A stretch of DNA of 9,896 bases, taken from contig CANDLP010000053.1 in assembly GCA_947385505.1 (NCBI GenBank), positions 1-9,896 of the forward strand, given 5' to 3'. This stretch comes from an uncultured Clostridia bacterium. GTDB lineage: Bacteria; Bacillota; Clostridia; Oscillospirales; Ruminococcaceae. Below, one piece after another: positions 1-5,610 of the stretch; the stretch's first letter is position 1, and every line of letters starts with the position of its first letter. Both the position numbers and the translations under genes were made by a program. A model generated the notes under the pieces. The model saw only the letters and a program-made list of their open reading frames with translations. It ran no database searches and was not told the DNA's origin.

Positions 1-53
1 CCCCCCCCCCACGTCCGTGCACACTCTTTCCCTCCCCGACGCTCTTCCGATCT
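1..53. other. Illumina adapter and index contamination (left end)
   Basis: This is not biological sequence. Positions 21-53 match the Illumina TruSeq read-1 adapter ending in GCTCTTCCGATCT, with two A-to-C differences (CTCCCCGAC where CTACACGAC is normal). Positions 13-20 (GTCCGTGC) sit where an 8-base i5 index would be. Positions 1-10 are poly-C, the complement of the poly-G that two-colour Illumina chemistry gives when signal is lost. Genomic sequence begins at 54. An open frame starting at 17 begins with the adapter-derived peptide [11 protein letters not shown] and is an artefact. Confidence 0.97.
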
Positions 54-289
54 GTTTCCCTGTCGTTCAGCTCTTCAACGTAATGAGTGGGTACTCCCGC
101 CTTTTCGAGCATTTTAAACATATAGTTTGTCATTCTGTTGTTGACTACGCCTTTTCCTGTAATGGTGCCTTTTTTGAGCCCGTTAAAGGCGGTGGCGTCG
201 TCCTTATAGGATACGATAACAAGATTGGGATCCTCGGTGGCAAAAACTTTTTTTGCTTTTCCTTCGTAAAGCTGTTCTTTCTTTTCCAT
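54..289 (-). CDS. purC: SAICAR synthetase PurC (5' part only, truncated by contig end)
   Basis: Phosphoribosylaminoimidazole-succinocarboxamide synthase joins CAIR and aspartate using ATP in cytoplasmic de novo purine synthesis. Only the first 78 residues and part of codon 79 are present; the family is usually about 230-240 residues. The N-terminus carries the family pattern [10 protein letters not shown] (residues 7-16) in the ATP-binding lobe, then [12 protein letters not shown] (26-37), [10 protein letters not shown] (45-54) and the [14 protein letters not shown] stretch (65-78). The start at 289 follows a perfect AGGAGG (304-299) with 9-nt spacing. It lies 111 bp downstream of purE on the same strand, the common purE-purC order in Clostridia, and probably shares its transcript. 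The adapter begins exactly where the reading frame is cut, so this is an assembly edge, not a pseudogene. Confidence 0.95.
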
Positions 290-400
290 TTTTTTATTCC
301 TCCTGTTTTTTGTGGGCAAATTACGCCCTTCTTAATTATAAACTTTTTTCCTGTATTTTTCTATAACCGTTCGCTTTAGTTTTTTATAAAATTCAACCGA

Positions 401-886
401 TCATAAAGCTTTTTGAAGCTTTTCGTCTTTGACAGCGACCTCCTCTGTCATTTCGGCGCGCTTTGCTTTAAGCTTTTCGGATAACTCACCGTCGGACAGC
501 GCCAGCATTTGAACAGCCAGAATAGCCGCGTTCTTAGCGTTGTTTATTCCCACGGTGGCAACAGGTATTCCGGAAGGCATCTGTACCGTTGCAAGAAGCG
601 CGTCCATGCCTTCAAGGGTGGATTTGATGGGGATCCCGATAACAGGCAGCGTGGTATTGGCGGCGACTGCTCCCGCCAGATGCGCCGCCATACCCGCGGC
701 GGCAATTATAACGCCTATTCCGTTTTCTTCTGCACAGCGGGAATATTCCGCTACCTTAGCGGGACAGCGGTGGGCGGACATTACCCTCATTTCAAAGGGT
801 ACGCCGTACTCCTTTAAGGCGTCCGCGGCTTTCTGTACTACGGGAAGATCGCTGTCGCTTCCCATAATTATCGCGATTTTTTTCAT
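401..886 (-). CDS. purE: N5-carboxyaminoimidazole ribonucleotide mutase PurE (class I)
   Basis: PurE moves the carboxyl group of N5-CAIR to give CAIR, the substrate of PurC, in cytoplasmic purine synthesis. The 161-residue length is normal. Visible family motifs are MGSDSDLP (residues 8-15), the active-site loop MSAHRCP (36-42, with catalytic His39), AAAGMAAHL (62-70) and PVIGIPI (81-87). GSDSD and SAHR fit class I PurE, which normally works after PurK; no purK is visible in this window. I chose the start at 886 because MKKIAIIMGSDSD is the usual family N-terminus; the frame stays open to 955 but that extension has no family character. A weak AAAGGA lies 12 nt or so upstream. Its promoter, long leader and a terminator lie upstream, between 982 and 1306. 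Confidence 0.96.
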   Translation of the reverse strand: MKKIAIIMGSDSDLPVVQKAADALKEYGVPFEMRVMSAHRCPAKVAEYSRCAEENGIGVIIAAAGMAAHLAGAVAANTTLPVIGIPIKSTLEGMDALLATVQMPSGIPVATVGINNAKNAAILAVQMLALSDGELSEKLKAKRAEMTEEVAVKDEKLQKAL

Positions 887-981
887 TTTTATGACCGTTC
901 CTTTCCTTTTTTTGGAGGCATTTGAAAGAACCTGTTGTTTTTCAGACACTTTCATACCCGTTCTTTTTGTATTTGTTTATG

Positions 982-1016
982 AAAACAAAAAGCTGATTCC
1001 CCGTCGGAAAATCAGC
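982..1016 (-). terminator. Intrinsic terminator in the purE leader (probable attenuator)
   Basis: On the minus strand, arms GCTGATT (1016-1010) and AATCAGC (998-992) pair perfectly. The stem can extend inward through two G-U pairs and two C-G pairs to a 3-nt loop. It is followed at once by TTTTT, then GTTTT (991-982). It sits after the purE promoter but about 95 nt before the purE start, on the purE strand, so transcripts must read through it to express purEC. That arrangement suggests conditional termination. It could instead be the normal terminator of the small ORF at 1137-1027. Confidence 0.75.
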
Positions 1017-1026
1017 GGATATATGT

Positions 1027-1137
1027 TCATAAAGCCGCAGCAAAAGCGGCAGAATACCATTTGGAGACTCTGCGCGATACAACTGTGCCGCTCATTAAAA
1101 AACAAGCTTTATAATTTCGTATTCTGCGGCTGTTCAT
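1027..1137 (-). CDS. Possible 36-residue leader peptide or small protein upstream of purE
   Basis: A minus-strand frame of 36 codons starts at ATG 1137 with AGGAG at 1153-1149, 11 nt upstream, and ends in TGA at 1027. The peptide begins MNSRRIRNYKACF and ends KWYSAAFAAAL; it is basic in the first two thirds and Ala-rich at the end. It resembles no family I can name. Its DNA folds: GCAGAATAC near the start can pair with GTATTCTGC near the end, and GCCGC/GCGGC form a competing hairpin near the stop. The purE-leader terminator follows within 11 nt of the stop. It may be a translated attenuator peptide, an independent small gene, or chance coding across a dispersed structured repeat. The ribosome-binding site favours translation, but evidence is thin. 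Confidence 0.35.
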   Translation of the reverse strand: MNSRRIRNYKACFLMSGTVVSRRVSKWYSAAFAAAL

Positions 1138-1159
1138 AAACGAAAACGCTCCTAAATGC

Positions 1160-1257
1160 TTAATACTAATCCCTTTTTAAACTGTGAGATCAGCCCATTG
1201 GGTGCAATCTCTTTTTGACCTGTGGATATTACGCAAGTCAAAAAGAGATTAGCATAA
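1160..1257 (+). repeat. 98-nt palindromic dispersed repeat, copy A
   Basis: This matches the reverse complement of 5505-5603 over its whole length, at roughly 80 % identity by eye with one 1-nt gap. Ends are TTAATACTAATCCC on the left and GATTAGCATAA on the right, an imperfect inverted repeat. Inside it is a perfect 14-bp hairpin, AATCTCTTTTTGAC (1206-1219) with GTCAAAAAGAGATT (1237-1250). It lies just downstream of the purE promoter, so it is transcribed into the purE leader in antisense to the orientation given here. It has no coding capacity. It resembles a MITE- or REP-type element; I cannot name the family. Confidence 0.8.
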
Positions 1258-1277
1258 ATGTTTTTAACTCTACGATA

Positions 1278-1306
1278 ATTATACATAAATTTGCTCACAA
1301 ATTCAA
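1278..1306 (-). promoter_or_regulatory. Sigma-A promoter for purE-purC
   Basis: On the minus strand, TTGAAT (1306-1301) and a perfect TATAAT (1283-1278) are separated by exactly 17 nt. Transcription would start near 1270 and give a leader of about 385 nt before the purE start, containing repeat copy A, the small ORF and the terminator. Confidence 0.75.
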
Positions 1307-1497
1307 CCCCTTTTGTAAATTTTCCGAAGAAAATTTAGTTATATTTTTCCTTTGTATTTTGTGTAATATTTTGTAATTTTTTATATTAAAAAGTCGACTG
1401 TATAATTATTACAAAACAGTAACAAAATATACTCGTTTCTATGTTGATTTTGTAATAATACGGGCAGTTTTAAATATTACAATGAATATGAAGTTTG

Positions 1498-1511
1498 TGA
1501 AAACGATTACA
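1498..1511 (+). promoter_or_regulatory. cre/LacI-family operator 1
   Basis: TGAAAACGATTACA fits the catabolite-responsive element consensus TGWNANCGNTNWCA at every fixed position. It lies about 300 bp upstream of the ABC-operon promoter. CcpA or a local LacI/GalR regulator are the likely binders; no such regulator gene is in the window. Confidence 0.55.
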
Positions 1512-1735
1512 ACAGGTTACAAAATCTTTTTCAGCGATTTGCACAAATCAGTAAATTTTTTTTAAATATTTATTTACGCTTAATTTAAGTAAATTCAGCT
1601 TACAAATGTAAAACATATTCTGCTAATCCTTTTAAATAAAGGATTGTTAATCGATTTCAGAAATTTAAGTAAAATTTAAATTTTCACGATTTTTTCATAT
1701 AGCAATTTAAACAAAGAAAAAAATAAAAGAAAAAA

Positions 1736-1749
1736 TGAAAACGATATCA
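1736..1749 (+). promoter_or_regulatory. cre/LacI-family operator 2
   Basis: TGAAAACGATATCA also fits TGWNANCGNTNWCA at every fixed position and shares its first ten bases with operator 1. It ends 45 bp upstream of the -35 element of the ABC-operon promoter. The placement next to a sugar importer supports control by CcpA or a LacI-type repressor. A site upstream of -35 could act by looping with operator 1, 238 bp away, or by activation. Confidence 0.65.
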
Positions 1750-1794
1750 TAGCTGTTTCCGTCAATTTCGGGAAATAAAACAGGAAAAAAACTC

Positions 1795-1823
1795 TTGCAA
1801 AAGTGAAACTTTTGTAATATAAT
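1795..1823 (+). promoter_or_regulatory. Promoter for the carbohydrate ABC operon
   Basis: TTGCAA (1795-1800) and a perfect TATAAT (1818-1823) with 17-nt spacing; start expected near 1830. An inverted repeat CAAAAG/CTTTTG (1798-1803 with 1809-1814) lies between the two boxes and could be a repressor site. A second TATAAT occurs at 1857-1862 but has no good -35. Confidence 0.65.
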
Positions 1824-1881
1824 TTAAATGAAATCTGAAAACAAAACTTCTGCTGTTATAATATTTTATTTCCGGTTTTCG

Positions 1882-1924
1882 GATCGGCGCGGTTAAATTT
1901 CCGATCAGTTATAAACAACCGCGC
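1882..1924 (+). promoter_or_regulatory. Structured leader segment of the ABC operon (possible pseudoknot)
   Basis: In the presumed 5' leader, GATCGG (1882-1887) pairs with CCGATC (1901-1906), and GCGCGGTT (1887-1894) pairs with AACCGCGC (1917-1924). The order is a-b-a'-b', so the two helices either form an H-type pseudoknot or exclude each other (they share base 1887). It stands out as a GC-rich island in an AT-rich leader. It matches no riboswitch class I recognise. A short CAGGT/ACCTG hairpin lies further on, near 1987-2005. Confidence 0.4.
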
Positions 1925-2039
1925 GGACAACAATAAAATTGTAATCGGCGAATATTGTTTTTTGAAGATTTGCAGCAATGTTCCCTCAGGTAAATGAGAG
2001 ACCTGTCGGATAAGTACAAGTATTTTTGAAAGGAAAAAA

Positions 2040-3467
2040 ATGATGAAGAAAAAGATTTTTGCAGCTGTCCTTGCTTCCGCGATCCTTATGTCGGTAGCCG
2101 GCTGTACACAGGACAACGGCGGTAACAACGATGACGGCAATCAGCTTGAAACTAACGGCGGCGCTGCCGATACTACCACTTCCGCCGCAGAATCAAACGG
2201 CGGCGGTGAGGTTGACAACAAGACGCCTCATCAGGTGGACACCGGTTACAAGCTTGCGGACGATGAAGGCAAGGTGATTAACATTTACTGCTGGAACGAA
2301 GACTTCAAGAACTACTTTGAAGCTTATTACAAACATCCCGAGGGAGTAGACGTAAACTGGGTTGTTAACGCCAACGACGGCGGCGTTTATCAGCAGAAGC
2401 TGGACGAAGCCTTGTTTAACCAGGGCGACGCAAGCGCTGACAATAAGGTTGATATGTTCCTTGCGGAAGCCGACTATATTAAGAAGTACGCTTCCTCCGA
2501 TTTCACTTCCGCGCTTTCTTACACTCCCTCTTCGGATATTTATTCCTACACTCTTAACGCCGCTACGGACGTAAGAAATGATCAGCTTAAGGGGCTTTCC
2601 TTCCAGGCCGCTCCTTCCGTTCTTATTTACAGAAGATCCATAGCCAAGGACGTTCTCGGAACAGATGATCCTAATGAAGTACAGAAGCTTCTGGACAGCT
2701 GGGATAAGTTTGACGCAGTAGCCGCTGACGCTAAGGCAAAGGGTTACATAATGACCGGATGTGTTGAAGAAACTCTCAGATGCTACACCAACAACGCTAC
2801 ATCCAGCTTCCTTTCCGACAGCAACGAGTTCCAGGTTCCCGCCGAGTTCACCGCATGGCTCCAGCAGGCCAAGAGCTATGTTGACAACGGATACACTCTT
2901 ACATGTAAGAGATGGGACGATGAAAAGTCCGTTCAGATGGGTACCGACGGCAAGGTTATGTGCTTCTTCGGCCCCGCTTGGTACTATAACTTCTGCATGG
3001 GCACCGCCAAGGAACAGACCAACGGAGACTGGGCGGTATGCGTAGGACCTCAGGAGCATTTCTGGGGCGGCACATGGCTTCTTAAGGCGACAGGCACCGA
3101 CAATGCTGGTCTTGTTGAAGACATTATGAAGGCGTTCAGCGAAAACACCGAGATTATAGCTCAGCTTTGGGAACAGAAGTCCGAATTCTCCTGCAACAAG
3201 CCTATGATGGAAAAGTACGCAGCTGATACAAGCTACGGCAACGACCTCCTCGGCGGTCAGAACGACGCCGCCATTATGGCTGAATGCGCAAAGAATATCA
3301 CATGGGATCCCGCTCTCCATACTCAGTACGACCAGACCTTCCAGGAAACGCTTCCCGGCAGAATGATCGAATGGTTCAACGGTGACCCTAAGACAGAGGA
3401 AGAGGCTTGGTCCAACTTCTATAAGGATCTTAAGACTGTCGCTCCCGACGTTGTTACTCCCGAATAA
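2040..3467 (+). CDS. Carbohydrate ABC transporter substrate-binding lipoprotein
   Basis: This 475-residue lipoprotein should capture a sugar or oligosaccharide outside the cell and deliver it to the two permeases encoded next. The N-terminus has a basic start (MMKKK), a hydrophobic stretch and the lipobox VAGC with the acylated cysteine at residue 22. A Gly/Asn/Thr-rich disordered linker (about 23-65) then tethers the binding domain (about 75-470), which has the character of family 1 extracellular solute-binding proteins. The substrate cannot be told from sequence. AAAGGA (2029-2034) is 5 nt from the ATG at 2040 and 8 nt from the next ATG at 2043, so 2043 may be the true start. Lysine is coded almost only by AAG, unlike the permeases, which suggests strong expression. 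Two cre-like sites upstream suggest catabolite or LacI-type control. Confidence 0.9.
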   Translation: MMKKKIFAAVLASAILMSVAGCTQDNGGNNDDGNQLETNGGAADTTTSAAESNGGGEVDNKTPHQVDTGYKLADDEGKVINIYCWNEDFKNYFEAYYKHPEGVDVNWVVNANDGGVYQQKLDEALFNQGDASADNKVDMFLAEADYIKKYASSDFTSALSYTPSSDIYSYTLNAATDVRNDQLKGLSFQAAPSVLIYRRSIAKDVLGTDDPNEVQKLLDSWDKFDAVAADAKAKGYIMTGCVEETLRCYTNNATSSFLSDSNEFQVPAEFTAWLQQAKSYVDNGYTLTCKRWDDEKSVQMGTDGKVMCFFGPAWYYNFCMGTAKEQTNGDWAVCVGPQEHFWGGTWLLKATGTDNAGLVEDIMKAFSENTEIIAQLWEQKSEFSCNKPMMEKYAADTSYGNDLLGGQNDAAIMAECAKNITWDPALHTQYDQTFQETLPGRMIEWFNGDPKTEEEAWSNFYKDLKTVAPDVVTPE

Positions 3468-3491
3468 TACCGTTAATACTTGCTCGGCACC

Positions 3492-3530
3492 AAAGAGAGG
3501 TGAGGCGTTATGCTCGCTTCACCTCTCTTT
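3492..3530 (+). terminator. Intergenic hairpin between binding protein and permeases
   Basis: AAAGAGAGGTGA (3492-3503) and TCACCTCTCTTT (3519-3530) form a perfect 12-bp stem, with a further GCG/CGC possible in the loop. It lies 25 nt after the binding-protein stop. The only T-run is the stem's own TTT, so termination is probably partial. Such hairpins commonly protect the upstream mRNA or reduce read-through, giving more binding protein than permease. Confidence 0.7.
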
Positions 3531-3577
3531 ACTAATATTGATTATTACTAACCTTGATACGGAGAAAGGTCAGTGCT

Positions 3578-4522
3578 ATGAAAAAGCATAAATTGGTAAG
3601 CTATGCGAAATGGGGCTACATATTTATTGCTCCGTTCTTCATAGTATACATAATATTTCAGTTGATCCCCCTTTTATCTACTTTTTATTACAGCTTTTTT
3701 GAAAATTACCGTTCGGGTCTGAACGTAATAGGTCCTAATTTCGTAGGCTTCGATAATTACGTAACATTGTTTACACCCGACAAAAACGGTTCCATTGATA
3801 TTTTTACCTATTTTATCAATACCATAATAATGTGGCTTATGGGCGCTGTACCTCAGCTTGTTTTTTCTCTGCTGCTTGCGGTAATTTTTACCGGCGAGAG
3901 ACTCAGAATCAAAGGTCAGGGTTTTTTCAAAACGGTTATTTATATGCCTAACCTGATTATGGCGGCAGCGTTCGCAATGCTGTTCTTTATGCTGTTTTCA
4001 AAAGTCGGTCCGTTTAATCAGTTTATTATGTCTTCCGGAGGGGAAGCCTTTGACTTTTTCGCCAACAAGTGGACTACCAGAGGGATAATCGCGATGATAA
4101 ACTTTCTGATGTGGTTCGGAAATACCACAATCCTTCTGATGGCAGGCATTATGGGAATAGATCAGAGTCTTTTTGAGGCAGCGTCAATAGACGGCGCCAC
4201 ATCATGGCAGGTTTTTTATAAGATAACTATTCCTCTTTTAAAGCCGATTATGGTTTATGTTGCCATAACCTCTCTTATCGGCGGTCTGCAAATGTTCGAC
4301 GTGCCTCAGGTTATCGGTACATACCTTGGTTCGCCTAACAGAAGCACCATGACAATGATCATGTACCTGAACAATTATCTGGGAACCTCTAAGAATTACG
4401 GCATGGCAGGCGCACTATCCGTTATCATCTTTATAATAACCGGAATTTTAAGCGTTATTGTTTATAAGACAATGGCAAACGACAGCGGAAAAAAGCCTAA
4501 AAAAGCAAAGAAGGGAGCGTAA
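3578..4522 (+). CDS. Carbohydrate ABC transporter permease (MalF/UgpA-type)
   Basis: This is one of two inner-membrane subunits of a CUT1-type importer. The 314-residue protein has about six membrane segments, at about 13-35, 77-105, 118-142, 168-192, 223-243 and 276-298. The loop EAASIDGATSWQVFYKITIP (200-219) is the EAA motif that contacts the ATPase. The C-terminus is very Lys-rich. The start at 3578 follows GGAGAAAGG (3561-3569) with 8-nt spacing; eight upstream in-frame codons are rejected because they include that ribosome-binding site. The next permease starts 5 nt after the stop, so the two are translationally close and should act as a heterodimer. Substrate unknown. Confidence 0.92.
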   Translation: MKKHKLVSYAKWGYIFIAPFFIVYIIFQLIPLLSTFYYSFFENYRSGLNVIGPNFVGFDNYVTLFTPDKNGSIDIFTYFINTIIMWLMGAVPQLVFSLLLAVIFTGERLRIKGQGFFKTVIYMPNLIMAAAFAMLFFMLFSKVGPFNQFIMSSGGEAFDFFANKWTTRGIIAMINFLMWFGNTTILLMAGIMGIDQSLFEAASIDGATSWQVFYKITIPLLKPIMVYVAITSLIGGLQMFDVPQVIGTYLGSPNRSTMTMIMYLNNYLGTSKNYGMAGALSVIIFIITGILSVIVYKTMANDSGKKPKKAKKGA

Positions 4523-4527
4523 CCGAT

Positions 4528-5412
4528 ATGGCAATAAAAGAACAGACTATCCGCAATAATGAGAACTCGAAAGGCAAGCTTATTGCCGCAAGGGTGGTTG
4601 CGTATATTTTCCTTATACTTGTCACTTTTCTGGCGCTTTTTCCACTTATTCTTCTGGTTCTCAATTCCACGCATTCCAATGCCTCGTTGCAGGCGGGCTT
4701 TGATCCTATACCGGGAGGACATTTTCTTATAAATTTCGAGACCGCATGGAACGATACTGCGCTTTTCACACTCCCCCGCAGTATGCTGAACAGTTTTATT
4801 ATCGCCGCGTCTTCCTGTATACTGACCTCTTATTTTTCGGCAATGACGGCTTACGGCATACATGTTTATGATTTTAAGCTTAAGAAATTCGCCTTTAACT
4901 TTATAATGGTAATTATGACCATACCCACACAGGTGGCGGCGGTAGGTTTCGTTCAACTGGTTGGAAAGTTTAATATGACCAACACATACTGGCCGCTTAT
5001 ACTTCCCGCGATAGCAGCGCCTTCGGTATTCTTTTATATGAAGCAGTACATAGAAAGCTCGCTTCCTATGGAGGTTATTGAAGCCGCCCGTGTTGACGGT
5101 TCCGGCGAATTTATGACATTCAACGCGATTGCGCTTCCTATGCTGAAACCGGCAATAGCGGTTCAGATGATATTTGCGTTCGTCGCGTCATGGAACAACT
5201 TCTTTACTCCCGCCCTTGTTTTGAGCAAGTCGGAGATGTGGACGCTTCCAATTGTAAACGCCACACTTCGTCAAAAGATACAGTCTCAGAACTGCGACAT
5301 AGGCGAGGTTTATATGATGATTCTCCTTTCGATTATACCGGTTGTCATTGTATATATCGCGCTTTCCAAGCATATTGTCAAGGGAGTGGCGCTGGGCGCC
5401 GTAAAGGGCTGA
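4528..5412 (+). CDS. Carbohydrate ABC transporter permease (MalG/UgpE-type)
   Basis: This is the second membrane subunit of the importer, 294 residues. Hydrophobic segments lie near 19-45, 86-110, 120-145, 153-171, 208-228 and 262-282. The EAA loop runs from EAARVDGSGEF (185-195) to IALPMLKP (201-208). The ribosome-binding site GGGAG (4513-4517) lies inside the end of the previous gene, 10 nt from the ATG. No ATP-binding subunit follows; a strong terminator does. The complex therefore probably borrows a shared MsmX/MsmK-type ATPase encoded elsewhere, as many Firmicute CUT1 importers do. The missing ATPase is seen directly; the sharing is inference. Confidence 0.92.
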   Translation: MAIKEQTIRNNENSKGKLIAARVVAYIFLILVTFLALFPLILLVLNSTHSNASLQAGFDPIPGGHFLINFETAWNDTALFTLPRSMLNSFIIAASSCILTSYFSAMTAYGIHVYDFKLKKFAFNFIMVIMTIPTQVAAVGFVQLVGKFNMTNTYWPLILPAIAAPSVFFYMKQYIESSLPMEVIEAARVDGSGEFMTFNAIALPMLKPAIAVQMIFAFVASWNNFFTPALVLSKSEMWTLPIVNATLRQKIQSQNCDIGEVYMMILLSIIPVVIVYIALSKHIVKGVALGAVKG

Positions 5413-5463
5413 TACTTCGCTTTTCTCTTTGAGTTCTTCTTCACTCTTTCTTATTTTCTCATG

Positions 5464-5499
5464 GCAAAAACCCCGCCGAAATTTCGGCGGGGTTTTTGC
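5464..5499. terminator. Bidirectional intrinsic terminator after the ABC operon
   Basis: This is a perfect 36-nt palindrome. The core CCCCGCCGA pairs with TCGGCGGGG around an AATT loop, flanked by AAAAA on one side and TTTTT on the other, so it works as an intrinsic terminator on either strand. It closes the plus-strand ABC operon 51 nt after its stop, and could also stop minus-strand transcripts coming from the DUF4358 gene through repeat copy B. Confidence 0.93.
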
Positions 5500-5504
5500 T
5501 GTTG

Positions 5505-5603
5505 TTATACCAATCCCATTTTGAACTGACGTAATACCCACAGTTCAAAATGAGACTGCACCCAAAACACTAATCCCACAGTTCAAAAAGGGATTAGTAT
5601 TAA
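5505..5603 (-). repeat. 99-nt palindromic dispersed repeat, copy B
   Basis: This is the inverted counterpart of 1160-1257. Read on the minus strand, it starts TTAATACTAATCCC and ends GGATTGGTATAA, an imperfect terminal inverted repeat of about 22 bp. It holds ACTAATCCC/GGGATTAGT (9 bp; 5598-5590 with 5577-5569). A second stem, CATTTTGAACTG (5517-5528) with CAGTTCAAAATG (5541-5552), is a perfect 12 bp. It fills the space between the bidirectional terminator and the 3' end of the DUF4358 gene, 7 nt from that gene's stop. No coding capacity. Confidence 0.8.
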
Positions 5604-5610
5604 ATTCCGA

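Larger units (their letters stand above)
1307..1794. other. AT-rich non-coding region between purE and the ABC operon
   Basis: No gene is supportable here on either strand. The stretch is strongly AT-rich. It contains two cre/LacI-type operators (annotated separately) and a hairpin AATCCTTT/AAAGGATT (1625-1632 with 1638-1645, 5-nt loop) that lacks a following T-run. It also has a 12-nt direct repeat AATTTAAGTAAA at 1582-1593 and 1662-1673, exactly 80 bp apart. TTTTGTAAT or its complement ATTACAAAA recurs at about 1311, 1369, 1408, 1448 and 1516, with shorter forms at 1476, 1506 and 1600. The length suggests a regulatory region, but composition alone could create several of these repeats. Confidence 0.6.

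Noticed and set aside
17..379. Plus-strand open frame of 120 codons at the left edge
   Set aside because: It starts inside the adapter ([11 protein letters not shown] is adapter translation) and runs antisense to purC.
887..955. PurE with a 23-residue N-terminal extension
   Set aside because: The family starts at MKKIAIIMGSDSD; the extension has no family character and no better ribosome-binding site.
887..1160. Purine or PRPP riboswitch upstream of purE
   Set aside because: I compared the leader with the purine-riboswitch and ykkC/PRPP core patterns and found no convincing match; only a terminator and competing hairpins are clear.
2193..3320. 375-codon minus-strand open frame
   Set aside because: It lies wholly antisense to the binding-protein gene, whose biased third positions keep other frames open; no family character.
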